Below are positions 17,419 to 24,590 of a stretch of 64,000 bases of DNA, in pieces (positions within the stretch are counted from its first letter, which is position 1; every line of letters begins with the position of its first letter). A program made the position numbers and the translations under genes. The notes under the pieces are model-generated. The model did not search any database. It was given only the letters and a program-made list of their open reading frames with translations, and was not told the origin of the DNA. Source of the stretch: Halodesulfovibrio aestuarii. GTDB taxonomy: Bacteria; Desulfobacterota; Desulfovibrionia; Desulfovibrionales; Desulfovibrionaceae. Location of the stretch: the NCBI RefSeq assembly GCF_050571805.1, contig NZ_CP192219.1; one strand, 5' to 3'.

Positions 17419-17448
17419 AGGCTTCCTGCAATCCGCAACAGGAAGCCT
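17419..17448 (-). terminator. 10-base-pair hairpin between gpV and gpW genes
   Basis: AGGCTTCCTG pairs perfectly with CAGGAAGCCT around a 10-base loop in the 115-base gap. On the minus strand it is followed by AACCTTTTAAAA, a weak T tract. It may be a leaky terminator or a processing hairpin inside the late operon. Confidence 0.5.
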
Positions 17449-17470
17449 TTTGAAGATGGCGGATACGCTA

Positions 17471-18151
17471 CTAGCCGGGAGACTGAGTTCTCCCCTCCCT
17501 GCAACTATGCGTATGGCTATTCAACGACACGTGCGCTTTAACATCGCTATCAGTTGTAATATCGCCTGTAGTATGGAGAGTACCTTTAAAGGAAGCATTA
17601 CCGCCGTTGCTGCCGCCACCTTGAGATAGAGATCCGTTAATTATAGTTTGACCGTTCAGGGTAATCGTCGGTGCAGTAATAGTTGCACTTGTTCCTGCAT
17701 CTACAGAGACAGCCGCCCCTGCTTTTGCTGAAATATCCTTTTGGGCCTCTGCCTGAATATTGCCTGTCGCAAGCACGTTCACATCACCTTTAATATCCGC
17801 AGTCAGCACATGCGCTGCCCTGTCGTACGAGATTACAGAACCGTCCTTGTAGACGGTTTTCTGGATCTCGGAACTGTGCTCCGGTGCAGGAAATTTTGTT
17901 TGATTCAGGACACCGACAATAACACCCAATGCTTGCCCCGGAGGGGTGATGACAAAGACCTGCTCATCAACTTCTAAGGAATCATATGTGCGGTTCCCGG
18001 CGGCTCTGGTTGTGAGCCACGGCAGGTAGTCCGTAACCACGGTTCCGAACGCCACGCGCGCGGTGTTGTTCTGATAATTAACAGAATGCACCGTCCCTAT
18101 CCGCACGAGAGTATTAAACTGACGTTGTAACTCAGCTAGCTGGAAGCTCAT
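17471..18151 (-). CDS. Baseplate spike protein gpV-like
   Basis: The 226-residue protein has an N-terminal OB-like part (LVRIGTVHSVNYQNNTARVAFG), a middle with alternating short beta repeats (DVNVLATGNIQAEAQKDI) that form the triple beta-helix needle, and His213-Thr-His215 in NSHTHSC near the end. In P2 gpV and related spikes, the HxH pair binds an iron ion at the tip. This is the membrane-piercing point of the particle. Confidence 0.92.
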   Translation of the reverse strand: MSFQLAELQRQFNTLVRIGTVHSVNYQNNTARVAFGTVVTDYLPWLTTRAAGNRTYDSLEVDEQVFVITPPGQALGVIVGVLNQTKFPAPEHSSEIQKTVYKDGSVISYDRAAHVLTADIKGDVNVLATGNIQAEAQKDISAKAGAAVSVDAGTSATITAPTITLNGQTIINGSLSQGGGSNGGNASFKGTLHTTGDITTDSDVKAHVSLNSHTHSCREGRTQSPG

Positions 18152-18737
18152 GTATCACCTCTTCTACCGATGTATATTTATCGATATATGCCAGCCCGAT
18201 CTCCGGAGCCATAGACGCATAAGCCTTCTGCGGGGTTTGAAACTCGTCTTTAAAGCATGACTCTCCAAGGCACACAGACTGTTCAAATGTCACAATCCAC
18301 GCATTCAAACCAGTCAACTCCGGCGCAAGTTGATATTCCTTCGCCGCAACAAACTTTGCGCCCATAATTTTACAACCGAACTGATTGTTATGAATGAAAG
18401 TTGAGACACGGGCGGCAAGCTCACGTACGTTCAAATCTGCTTTTTCAACAGATTGACTGCAAACAACACGCAGCTCCCATCGCAGCTTTATGGCAAGCTC
18501 TTCAGTCGCTGTAGGTACATCATTTTCAAATGAAGCAAGTGACAACACCAGAGCAGGCAGGTTCAGTTCATTACTACCTGAAGCCTGCTCCTGCATAAGA
18601 GCATCATAGTCACACACGGTTACGGTCGGGAAAGCTTCACGTAAGGCGTTCTCTATACCTCCGTGCAAAGCTCCAATTGTTATTTCTTCTACCTGTACAA
18701 GATTGTCCACGTTAGTTCCTGCTCCAAGGTCATACAT
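18132..18737 (-). CDS. Gp37-like tail completion/terminator protein
   Basis: I start at the internal ATG at 18737. The 201-residue protein has no clear motif, but its position just before V and its pattern (IENALREAFPTVTVCDYDAL then ELAIKLRWELRVVCS and LAARVSTFIHNNQFG) resemble the Gp37/DUF1834-like proteins found at this point in Mu- and pyocin-type tail clusters. They are thought to cap the tail. It overlaps V by 20 bases. Confidence 0.6.
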   Translation of the reverse strand: MYDLGAGTNVDNLVQVEEITIGALHGGIENALREAFPTVTVCDYDALMQEQASGSNELNLPALVLSLASFENDVPTATEELAIKLRWELRVVCSQSVEKADLNVRELAARVSTFIHNNQFGCKIMGAKFVAAKEYQLAPELTGLNAWIVTFEQSVCLGESCFKDEFQTPQKAYASMAPEIGLAYIDKYTSVEEVIHELPAS

Positions 18738-18851
18738 TGTGTTGTAAAATTTCAGCAAAAATATTGTCCTCAAAATACGTCACTGCATTTACAAGGACGT
18801 TTCCGGTATGCAGCACAACAGAGGTATTCTAAGAAAACGCACTCCGCATTT

Positions 18852-18968
18852 TCAGCCGGTGTCTGCGTTTAGTTGTTTCAATCCTGCACTGTAGTAACGC
18901 GGTTTCTTTTTCCAATTCCAGTATGATTTGAAACTCTGCCACTGATTCCACAGATACTTTGACAGCAC
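18852..18968 (-). CDS. Possible 38-residue basic peptide
   Basis: A GTG start at 18968 would give LSKYLWNQWQSFKSYWNW and a basic end. It fills the only gap in the late operon between the activator gene and the Gp37-like gene. The aromatic, protein-like composition is suggestive, but the start and ribosome site (GAGACGG) are weak. Confidence 0.35.
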   Translation of the reverse strand: MLSKYLWNQWQSFKSYWNWKKKPRYYSAGLKQLNADTG

Positions 18969-18979
18969 CGTACCGTCTC

Positions 18980-19363
18980 TTATCGCTGCGCCTTCAACCA
19001 ACGGTAATAGACTGTCTTCACGGATGACACAGACATATCCATAGCGCGCGCAACGTCCTGATGGGTCATGCCCTGCTCCCGCATCTGGATGATCTGCCTG
19101 TTGCGCTCCAGTTTGGTCACGCTTGAACATTTTGGAATGGTCAACGGTTCGCCTGCGTACTCTGTTGCCAAGTCCCGCGCAGATTCTTCACCGATTGTCT
19201 GTACCAGCCAGTGCGAAGGCTTCATCCGGTCAGGTGCCGGAACGTACAGACTACGGCACTTGGATTGCCGCTTGCCCCGCACCAATGCCATTGTTTTCTC
19301 AAACCCGATAACATCCGCAATGCCTTGCGCTGTTGCCGGCAAATATGCTTTTTCCGGTTGCAT
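18980..19363 (-). CDS. Mor/C-like late activator with C-terminal HTH
   Basis: The 127-residue protein has the layout of Mor-family phage activators: an N-terminal dimer region (AQGIADVIGFEKTMALVRG), a LATEYAGEPLTIPK segment like the GGxxxYIPK of Mor, and a C-terminal helix-turn-helix (IIQMREQGMTHQDVARAMDMSVSSVKTVYYRW). In Mu, such proteins switch on middle and late genes. Here it is embedded in the late operon behind the holin, so it may amplify its own expression. Confidence 0.7.
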   Translation of the reverse strand: MQPEKAYLPATAQGIADVIGFEKTMALVRGKRQSKCRSLYVPAPDRMKPSHWLVQTIGEESARDLATEYAGEPLTIPKCSSVTKLERNRQIIQMREQGMTHQDVARAMDMSVSSVKTVYYRWLKAQR

Positions 19364-19375
19364 CGCCCCACCTCA

Positions 19376-19678
19376 TTACTTTTTGAGTTTGAGATTTTCA
19401 GCAAGCTCACATGTCCGTTTAGACAGAATATCCAGCAGCTTACCGCCGTTGTATCCTGCCAACCCTGTCACAGCTGCTTTCTGATCCGGAGTTAAAAACG
19501 CCACATCCTGCAAAAACAGCGAGACAACAACGCCAGTAAAGGCCGCTACCAGCATGGCAATCAGCGTGGCTTTAAACGTACAATTTGTCCGCACCGCCCG
19601 AACAAGACCGCCCAGAACAGAAATCACAAGCGGGGGCAAAAGCCCCCATAATTGAACTAGAAAATCTTTTTCCGGCAT
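19376..19678 (-). CDS. Phage-type holin
   Basis: The 100-residue protein has two membrane spans (about 9-26 and 37-57) joined by a short basic loop (RAVRTNCTFK) and a soluble C-terminal tail with LAGYNGGKLLDIL. Size and topology fit the superfamily III/LydA-type holins, which open the inner membrane at the end of the lytic programme. Its start overlaps the stop of the gene upstream by one base. Confidence 0.7.
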   Translation of the reverse strand: MPEKDFLVQLWGLLPPLVISVLGGLVRAVRTNCTFKATLIAMLVAAFTGVVVSLFLQDVAFLTPDQKAAVTGLAGYNGGKLLDILSKRTCELAENLKLKK

Positions 19679-19893
19679 TAAGCATGCGCCTCTGCAGGAA
19701 GAGGGGAGGAACCTCCATTACCGGTTGGCAGATCAGGCAAGTTACGGAGCTGTTTTGTGCTCCGCTCAAACTCTTCAAGACCCGGTACTTGGTAGCCGGC
19801 AGCGGAAAGCCGCATTGCGGATTCATATGCTTTAAGGCCAAGTTTAAGGCCTGCCGAAATAAGATTTATTGTATCCTGTGCATTCACGTTCAT
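19678..19893 (-). CDS. Unknown 71-residue protein of the lysis region
   Basis: The small soluble protein has one amphipathic helix (NAQDTINLISAGLKLGLKAYESAMR). It is squeezed between two holin-like genes with a one-base overlap and a 2-base gap, so translation is coupled. No peptidoglycan-hydrolase motif is present, so it is not an endolysin. Confidence 0.65.
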   Translation of the reverse strand: MNVNAQDTINLISAGLKLGLKAYESAMRLSAAGYQVPGLEEFERSTKQLRNLPDLPTGNGGSSPLPAEAHA

Positions 19894-19895
19894 GG

Positions 19896-20534
19896 CTATT
19901 CGCTCCAGTCTGAGTTCATAAGTTCAAGCATCATCACGGCCGCATTCTGAAACGCATCCTCTGCGTCTTCTTTCAACCGGTCATAGTTCTCCGGCTTGTT
20001 CTTAAAGGAGGCATAGATAAGCGCTGCATCCCGATACAAAACGATTGCATCCTTGGCGGTATTCATCACCGGAGCCACCTTGCTTCGCATTGTCTGCTTC
20101 AAGTCTTCGCTAGTGGTCGGGTTGTTATAGAGCTGCTGATACTCATGATGCAGGGATAAATACTGCAAGCGAAGCTCTTCCCCTGCACCAAGAGCCTGTT
20201 GATCTGGTGATAGATTTGAAAAGGCGCATGCAGAAACAAGAAGAGGAGTTACAAGAATGAATACAATCATTAAGTTAGATTTTTTCTTTGAACTAACTTT
20301 CTTTATTTTGATTGTAGTATCAGCCTTAACACGTCCATAAATTGCAAATATAGATGCAATAACACCGCCGAGCGCTACAAGTTGGTTAACAAGTTCTCCT
20401 TTTACTCCTTCATCAACTTGGATATTAAACTGCATTAGAATCATGCACAGTATAGTAACAATACATCCCCATACAGTTTTAGACTGTAGCAAGCCTTTAA
20501 CTTGTGATTCCAATTCGCATTGATCTTGCCTCAT
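19896..20534 (-). CDS. Holin-like domain fused to a lipobox-type helical domain
   Basis: The 212-residue protein has two parts. Residues 20-75 form a holin-like hairpin: TVWGCIVTILCMILMQF, then LVNQLVALGGVIASIFAIYGRVKAD, a common phage holin ending. A second hydrophobic segment (about 87-103) ends LLVSAC, a lipobox-like site, followed by about 105 residues of soluble helix (LQYLSLHHEYQQLYNN). The second part resembles lysis-associated lipoproteins or spanins. It is the first gene of the late operon. Joining both in one chain is unusual, though an internal start cannot be excluded. Confidence 0.65.
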   Translation of the reverse strand: MRQDQCELESQVKGLLQSKTVWGCIVTILCMILMQFNIQVDEGVKGELVNQLVALGGVIASIFAIYGRVKADTTIKIKKVSSKKKSNLMIVFILVTPLLVSACAFSNLSPDQQALGAGEELRLQYLSLHHEYQQLYNNPTTSEDLKQTMRSKVAPVMNTAKDAIVLYRDAALIYASFKNKPENYDRLKEDAEDAFQNAAVMMLELMNSDWSE

Positions 20535-20567
20535 AAAACTCTCCAGACTAGTTAGTGTAATAAAAAA

Positions 20568-20593
20568 GGCATGTACCTATGTGAGTACATGCC
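20568..20593 (-). terminator. Terminator between early and late tail-element genes
   Basis: GGCATGTAC pairs with GTACATGCC around an 8-base loop, followed on the minus strand by TTTTTTA. It should stop transcription from the early genes 34 bases before the late operon. Confidence 0.8.
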
Positions 20594-20622
20594 ATGCTAT
20601 AACACTTTCGCCAGAAACTTCT

Positions 20623-20644
20623 TGCGTATACACATGTATACGCA
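20623..20644. promoter_or_regulatory. Perfect palindrome, likely operator of the late operon
   Basis: TGCGTATAC-ACAT-GTATACGCA has 9-base arms and no mismatch. On the minus strand a possible -10 (TTATAGCAT, near 20594-20603) lies downstream with no good -35, which suggests an activator-dependent promoter. The zinc-ribbon protein at 20662 or the Mor-like protein at 18980 are candidate binders. Confidence 0.55.
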
Positions 20645-20661
20645 CAAAAGTGCATATTTTT

Positions 20662-20850
20662 TTATATTATTTCTGATAATCTCTCTTTTGTGAGATGCTC
20701 CAAGCCGTTTTTCATCGACGTGAGATATATTTCTACAGAAAGTTCGCTATGTCCGCATTGCTTACAAACCCGCCGACGGACAATGTACGTATCATCAGAT
20801 ATATTTGAACGCGGAATATGCGTTTTTCCGCCACACACAGGACACAACAT
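20662..20850 (-). CDS. Zinc-ribbon protein, Ogr/Delta-like
   Basis: The 62-residue protein has two CxxC knuckles, CPVCGG at 3-8 and CKQCGH at 35-40, with basic residues between them (RRR). That is the size and layout of Ogr/Delta-type zinc-finger activators that turn on late genes of P2-like phages, although the consensus fit is loose and an NrdR-like zinc ribbon is the alternative. It is the last early gene, one base after the stop of its neighbour. Confidence 0.65.
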   Translation of the reverse strand: MLCPVCGGKTHIPRSNISDDTYIVRRRVCKQCGHSELSVEIYLTSMKNGLEHLTKERLSEII

Positions 20851-20851
20851 T

Positions 20852-21100
20852 CTACTCCCCTTCTCTGCCTGCTACGGCTTGTTCAGGCATAAAAGCCACT
20901 CTCAACAAATTTTGAATGCCAACCATAGTCACCATTGCCCACAGGCGATAATCACACAAAGCCAAAAGACTGCTCTTACTCCTGCGGACTGCCTCCCGCA
21001 TGGCAAGCTGAACAAAATCAAGCAACAGAACCAATTCTTCAATCATATAACTGGTACGTTTCAACCTACGCCCCCGCAGCATCGTGTTTCGCCGCATCAT
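20852..21100 (-). CDS. Unknown 82-residue basic helical protein
   Basis: It overlaps the end of the upstream gene by 35 bases and abuts the zinc-ribbon gene. The N-terminus is basic (RRNTMLRGRRLKR) and the rest is predicted helix with a moderately hydrophobic stretch. The start could be the ATG at 21082. No family recognised. Confidence 0.5.
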   Translation of the reverse strand: MMRRNTMLRGRRLKRTSYMIEELVLLLDFVQLAMREAVRRSKSSLLALCDYRLWAMVTMVGIQNLLRVAFMPEQAVAGREGE

Positions 21101-21704
21101 TTGCCAGCATAGTAATCAGACTCAGCTGTTCTTCCCTCCTGACTGTCAGCGCGTTTTGCGCTTTCCCAGCATTGCCGATTAATGCAACCTGCTCATAATT
21201 CGGTGTACAATTCGCTTCATTTGCAATGGCTGCCCGCCCTGCCAATTCGCCAAAATACCGCACATCTTGCCGGGAAAAACTTACGTACAGCTTACAAAAA
21301 TCTTTACGAAACCACTTTTCGCTATCTGCCCGCATTTCGCTGCACAACTTCACCCATCCGCCAAAACCGTGCTCTATCACTGCAGCGGTAACTGGATTAT
21401 CGAACACAACGGATTTATATGCCCCGACACGCTTAACAGCCTCAAGTACCTTACTGGCTTCCACCTCGGCCACATCTTCAGGATTCCCCTGAATAAACTC
21501 GATGATCTCCGCCGGTCTTGGAAAAAACTTGGAGGCAGTTACAGCCTTGACCATTGCGCGCAACACGTCCTCAATTTCAAATTGTTGCAGTGCAAAAAAA
21601 TAGAGTTTAGCCATCGCTTCCGTTGCCTGCCGGTTATGCAATTCACACAAGCCAGCAAGCCCCTGAAGGAATCGCTCACGCTGTTGCTTGTTGTTCCAAT
21701 CCAT
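21066..21704 (-). CDS. Phage replication-region protein (P/DnaC-loader position)
   Basis: The 212-residue protein is mostly helix, beginning NNKQQRERFLQGLAGLCELHNRQ. It contains FFPRPAEIIEFIQGNPEDV near residue 62, a motif common in proteins that follow an O-like initiator in many prophages (DUF6475-type). It has no Walker motifs, so it is not itself a helicase loader ATPase. It begins 4 bases after the initiator-like gene stops. Confidence 0.6.
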   Translation of the reverse strand: MDWNNKQQRERFLQGLAGLCELHNRQATEAMAKLYFFALQQFEIEDVLRAMVKAVTASKFFPRPAEIIEFIQGNPEDVAEVEASKVLEAVKRVGAYKSVVFDNPVTAAVIEHGFGGWVKLCSEMRADSEKWFRKDFCKLYVSFSRQDVRYFGELAGRAAIANEANCTPNYEQVALIGNAGKAQNALTVRREEQLSLITMLANDAAKHDAAGA

Positions 21705-21708
21705 GCCG

Positions 21709-22680
21709 CTACTCCTGCATCAAGCTTTCGAACACGTCATTGTTGCGCTGGCTGACGGAAGCACCACCCCGTAGCGACGCGGTTTTGCCCTTCTTCGGCA
21801 AATACGTTCCCTCTTCAATCTTCACCATGTTGGCTGTCTTCAATATCCAGTCAAAGCTTGCTGTCCAGCCACGATCATTATCGCCAGCAAGGAACGTACT
21901 CCGGCAAACCAGCCTGAAATACCCCTCCCACCACTCGAGGAACTGTTTGCCATTGCCGCTCTTCCACACCGCGCGCACACGGGCCTTGCGCTGCGTTGTC
22001 ATATCCCGACACTGCGGCAATCTTGTACAGATACGGTTGTACGCTTCTTTAATTTTCTCGTACGGACAATTCGGAATGGCCGGCTCTTCTTGGGAATCCT
22101 CCCCTACAGTTTTTGCAGTTTCAATAACTCCAGCAGATTCAGCCAAGCCAGAAGTGACATCCGGAGAATCATCGACACACTTATCTTCTCCTGTTCTCTG
22201 TTCTCTGCTTTCTGTTCTCTGATTAGGGAAAGCATGCGCCAATTCTTCAGCAAAGGTTTTACTGAAGGCTTCCCGAAAGCCTTGGGAAAGTCCGTCCACC
22301 AAGAATTTTACACCGACAAGAATGTCTGTACGTAGCGCGCTTTCCGGCAATTCCCTGAAACCGTAGTGCCAGCTTTTAACCACATTAGGACTCTCCGGCA
22401 GGTTGTACCGTAAGAAATTAGGGAACCAGATAAGGAGCTTTCCATCGTGCGTAATAATCCCTTGCGTTAAGACTTCCTGGAAACCTTTCGTGAAGGCTTC
22501 CAACTCCATACCCAGCTCACAAGCAAGACCGGGGACATTCGCCCGTAAGGCACCAAGTTGCGTTAAATCCGGATGCGTCAGCATGAAGAACACAATCAGC
22601 TTGGCATCATTAGAAAGGGCCATAAACTTAGCATCGTTCCAAATACACACGGAGATCTTGCGATAACGCCGCTTACTCAT
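21709..22680 (-). CDS. Replication initiator-like protein (O-like)
   Basis: The start at 22680 is an ATG; a GTG at 22692 is possible. The 323-residue protein opens with a winged-helix region (RRYRKISVCIWNDAKFMALSNDAKLIVFFMLTHPDLT) typical of phage/plasmid initiators. A low-complexity, acidic linker (about 165-215) follows, and then a C-terminal domain with FLEWWEGYFRLVCRSTFLAGDNDRG and FDWILKTANMVKI. That last motif is common in phage replication proteins. It is the first gene of the early operon. A replication protein is odd in a particle with no genome-packaging genes. Confidence 0.7.
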   Translation of the reverse strand: MSKRRYRKISVCIWNDAKFMALSNDAKLIVFFMLTHPDLTQLGALRANVPGLACELGMELEAFTKGFQEVLTQGIITHDGKLLIWFPNFLRYNLPESPNVVKSWHYGFRELPESALRTDILVGVKFLVDGLSQGFREAFSKTFAEELAHAFPNQRTESREQRTGEDKCVDDSPDVTSGLAESAGVIETAKTVGEDSQEEPAIPNCPYEKIKEAYNRICTRLPQCRDMTTQRKARVRAVWKSGNGKQFLEWWEGYFRLVCRSTFLAGDNDRGWTASFDWILKTANMVKIEEGTYLPKKGKTASLRGGASVSQRNNDVFESLMQE

Positions 22681-22692
22681 GAATTTACTCAC

Positions 22693-22959
22693 TTATTTTG
22701 TTGCGTTGCGAATAAAGTTATTGCGTACAGCAAAGCGTTGCGGAATACCGTACCTCCCCGATTACAATTTTACGAATAACGCCCAGTCCTGTTGCGCTGG
22801 GCGTTATTCGTGTCCGCCCCCCCCAACCAGTGGGTTCCCCATCATCTTTCCATTCTTATGCAACGACGTTTGCCATACCGGACGAGATACCACGCGGTTA
22901 CAGAAATGCGCAACTAAAAGTTGACACAAGGTTACAAAGTGACACATAGTACAATTCTT
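22693..22959. promoter_or_regulatory. Divergent control region of the tail element
   Basis: This 267-base gap separates the repressor gene from the early operon. It holds four TTGCG units in 22701-22731, a large perfect inverted repeat (22773-22810) and a TTGACA hexamer at 22921-22926 serving the repressor side. GTTAC-AAA-GTGAC (22931-22943) is a near-palindrome next to that promoter and may be the repressor's own site. Confidence 0.5.
22773..22810. repeat. Perfect 14-base inverted repeat in the early-operon leader
   Basis: CGAATAACGCCCAG pairs exactly with CTGGGCGTTATTCG around loop TCCTGTTGCG. It lies in the 5' leader of the early operon and would form a very stable RNA hairpin, so it could be an attenuator or an operator. 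Confidence 0.7.
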
Positions 22960-23457
22960 ATGGTTAAATACGATCCTGAAAATGCCCAAGCATGGGCAAT
23001 TATTATGAATAGAATCCGTCAAGAGTATGCCGAGGGCAATACTCAACTTTCAATCGCCCAAAAACTTGGCGTTACAAAAGTTGCAGTAAGCCGATGGCTT
23101 AGTGAAGATCGTGGAGGCGAACGGACGACGTTCGGAGATATGCTGCGATATGCAAAAGCGCTGGGTATTCCATACAATGAGCTTATTGATATGCCCTGCC
23201 AAGCTAATCAGCTTGAAACAACAAACTTTGACAAAGCATTAGCGACAATTCTTACGCAGGCTGTAGCTGATGCAGACCTGACAGCAGCAGAGCTTGCCCG
23301 ACAGACAGGTTTACCGGAATCACAACTTACCGACATTTTGACTGGTAATATACCAGCTACCGGCGCAGCTCTTCATAAAATCTGCACAGTTGTCGAGGTA
23401 GGCGCATCAATTTTATTAAGGAAAGCTGACAAGCTTATGCAAAAAGGCTTGAAATAA
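22960..23457 (+). CDS. Double-HTH transcriptional regulator, likely repressor of the tail element
   Basis: I start at the ATG at 22960 and take the open frame before it as non-coding. The 165-residue protein has two helix-turn-helix units. One at about 28-46 (TQLSIAQKLGVTKVAVSRW) is Cro/CI-like. A second at about 106-125 (LTAAELARQTGLPESQLTDIL) is XRE-like. It is read divergently from the early operon, the usual place for the master repressor. There is no LexA-type S24 peptidase domain, so induction would need an anti-repressor or another signal rather than RecA-driven self-cleavage. Confidence 0.82.
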   Translation: MVKYDPENAQAWAIIMNRIRQEYAEGNTQLSIAQKLGVTKVAVSRWLSEDRGGERTTFGDMLRYAKALGIPYNELIDMPCQANQLETTNFDKALATILTQAVADADLTAAELARQTGLPESQLTDILTGNIPATGAALHKICTVVEVGASILLRKADKLMQKGLK

Positions 23458-23508
23458 CTTTGCTGAAAGAACAGTGTTTCACCCCTGTTTTACAGGCATA
23501 CCTGCCTG

Positions 23509-23610
23509 TTGATAAAGAAAAAAGAAACGCGCCACCCAATTGACCAGCTTAATGAACTATTCCAGTTTGCTGATCAATTAAAAGAGCGCGCACTTGCTTA
23601 CGACGAGTAG
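23509..23610 (+). CDS. Possible 33-residue peptide
   Basis: A TTG start would give a protein-like charged helix (HPIDQLNELFQFADQLKERA) ending 20 bases before a good terminator. No convincing ribosome site is present. It may be a small product co-transcribed with the repressor, or the relic of a larger gene. Confidence 0.35.
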   Translation: MIKKKETRHPIDQLNELFQFADQLKERALAYDE

Positions 23611-23630
23611 CATTTAGTCCTGTCATTCAG

Positions 23631-23657
23631 CCCCGCTTCGGCGGGGTTTTCTTTTTT
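23631..23657 (+). terminator. Terminator of the repressor transcript
   Basis: CCCCGC-TTCG-GCGGGG followed by TTTTCTTTTTT: a textbook tetraloop terminator. Confidence 0.9.
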
Positions 23658-23669
23658 CCTTTCTGAAAT

Positions 23670-23688
23670 TGTCGCATTTCTTGCGACA
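23670..23688. promoter_or_regulatory. 7-base inverted repeat TGTCGCA/TGCGACA
   Basis: TGTCGCA-TTTCT-TGCGACA just past the repressor terminator. Another GCGACA lies 25 bases on. Operator-like, but no gene starts nearby. Confidence 0.35.
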
Positions 23689-24024
23689 TTATTTTTTACA
23701 ACAAAAGTTACCGTGCGACAACACAATATTGCCCCCAGAAGATAACGCACGTTAACTATCTTGCATCAAGCAAGAAAAACAAGTACAACGCGCACAATAC
23801 CCTATTTTATCAGTCTATTCTCGCATGAAGGAAAACCCCAGACAATCCCCCTCCTTTAAGTCAGTCCCTTCTACGACGTAGTAACGTTCCATTATGCTTA
23901 GCAATAGACACTATATTACGACGCAAATATATAACACTCTATACAACTACAAAATATAACGCCCTAATCGGAGCGGCACCTCTCCCATTCCCTATGTCAG
24001 GGCAGCAGTCACGGTTGGAAAAAT

Positions 24025-24059
24025 AAAAAAGTTCTCATCGAGTTGATGAGAACTTTTTT
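24025..24059. terminator. Orphan bidirectional terminator
   Basis: AAAAAAGTTCTCATC pairs with GATGAGAACTTTTTT. No gene ends directly before it on either strand, so it may mark a lost gene or a small RNA. Confidence 0.75.
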
Positions 24060-24142
24060 ATTGGTATGTTTTGATAATACATTTTCATTGATGCCACTGC
24101 ATAATAAATCTACTATTAAAAAAACCAGTTCGGGAGGCAGAC

Positions 24143-24346
24143 ATGAAAAAATACGTTCAAGTTTCTGACGATATGTGCATTGATAAAACCGATGAAGAAT
24201 ATCCCACAAAGGTCATCTGCGAAGCCTGCTTTGACGTTATTATGAGTAACCCGGAGCAAGAACTCATCGTTGCCGACGCAACAGGTAAACCCGCCCCTGA
24301 TGCCGAATGTGAATTCAAACTGGCTTACAACTGTGAATCGCTGTAA
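24143..24346 (+). CDS. Unknown 67-residue acidic protein
   Basis: GGGAGG precedes the ATG, and a good terminator follows. The protein is acidic and has four cysteines (DDMCID, CEACFD, CEFK, NCES), which might bind a metal, but there is no known domain. It is a single-gene unit. Confidence 0.75.
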   Translation: MKKYVQVSDDMCIDKTDEEYPTKVICEACFDVIMSNPEQELIVADATGKPAPDAECEFKLAYNCESL

Positions 24347-24368
24347 AAACATTGCCATATAATTAAGT

Positions 24369-24402
24369 AAAGCAACGAGAATGTATCTCGTTGCTTTTTT
24401 TT
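24369..24402 (+). terminator. Terminator after the 24143-24346 gene
   Basis: AGCAACGAGA pairs with TCTCGTTGCT around ATGTA, followed by eight T. Confidence 0.88.
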
Positions 24403-24590
24403 ATGCTCCGTTCACCTGTTTCCCGTATCTTTAAACAAAGGATGCACTCAGGGGGCTACAACGTGACAGTCTTTGTCTTCAAAAAGCAGCTTGGAAGGGG
24501 AAAAGTGCAACTATGCAAAGACGTATAGCCTCCGCACGGCTACTACAGGAAACTAAAAAACTTCTTGGAATGTGAACGGCATTGCAGAGG

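Larger units (their letters stand above)
23658..24142. other. Gene-free stretch at the right edge of the tail element
   Basis: No gene is visible in about 485 bases. It contains an inverted repeat, TGTCGCA-N5-TGCGACA (23670-23688), and an isolated terminator-like hairpin at 24025-24059. The composition is more AT-rich and there are no matching direct repeats with the left edge that I could see. Confidence 0.5.

Noticed and set aside
4356..23457. Complete temperate prophage
   Set aside because: No integrase, terminase, portal, capsid or scaffold gene, and no attachment repeats seen.
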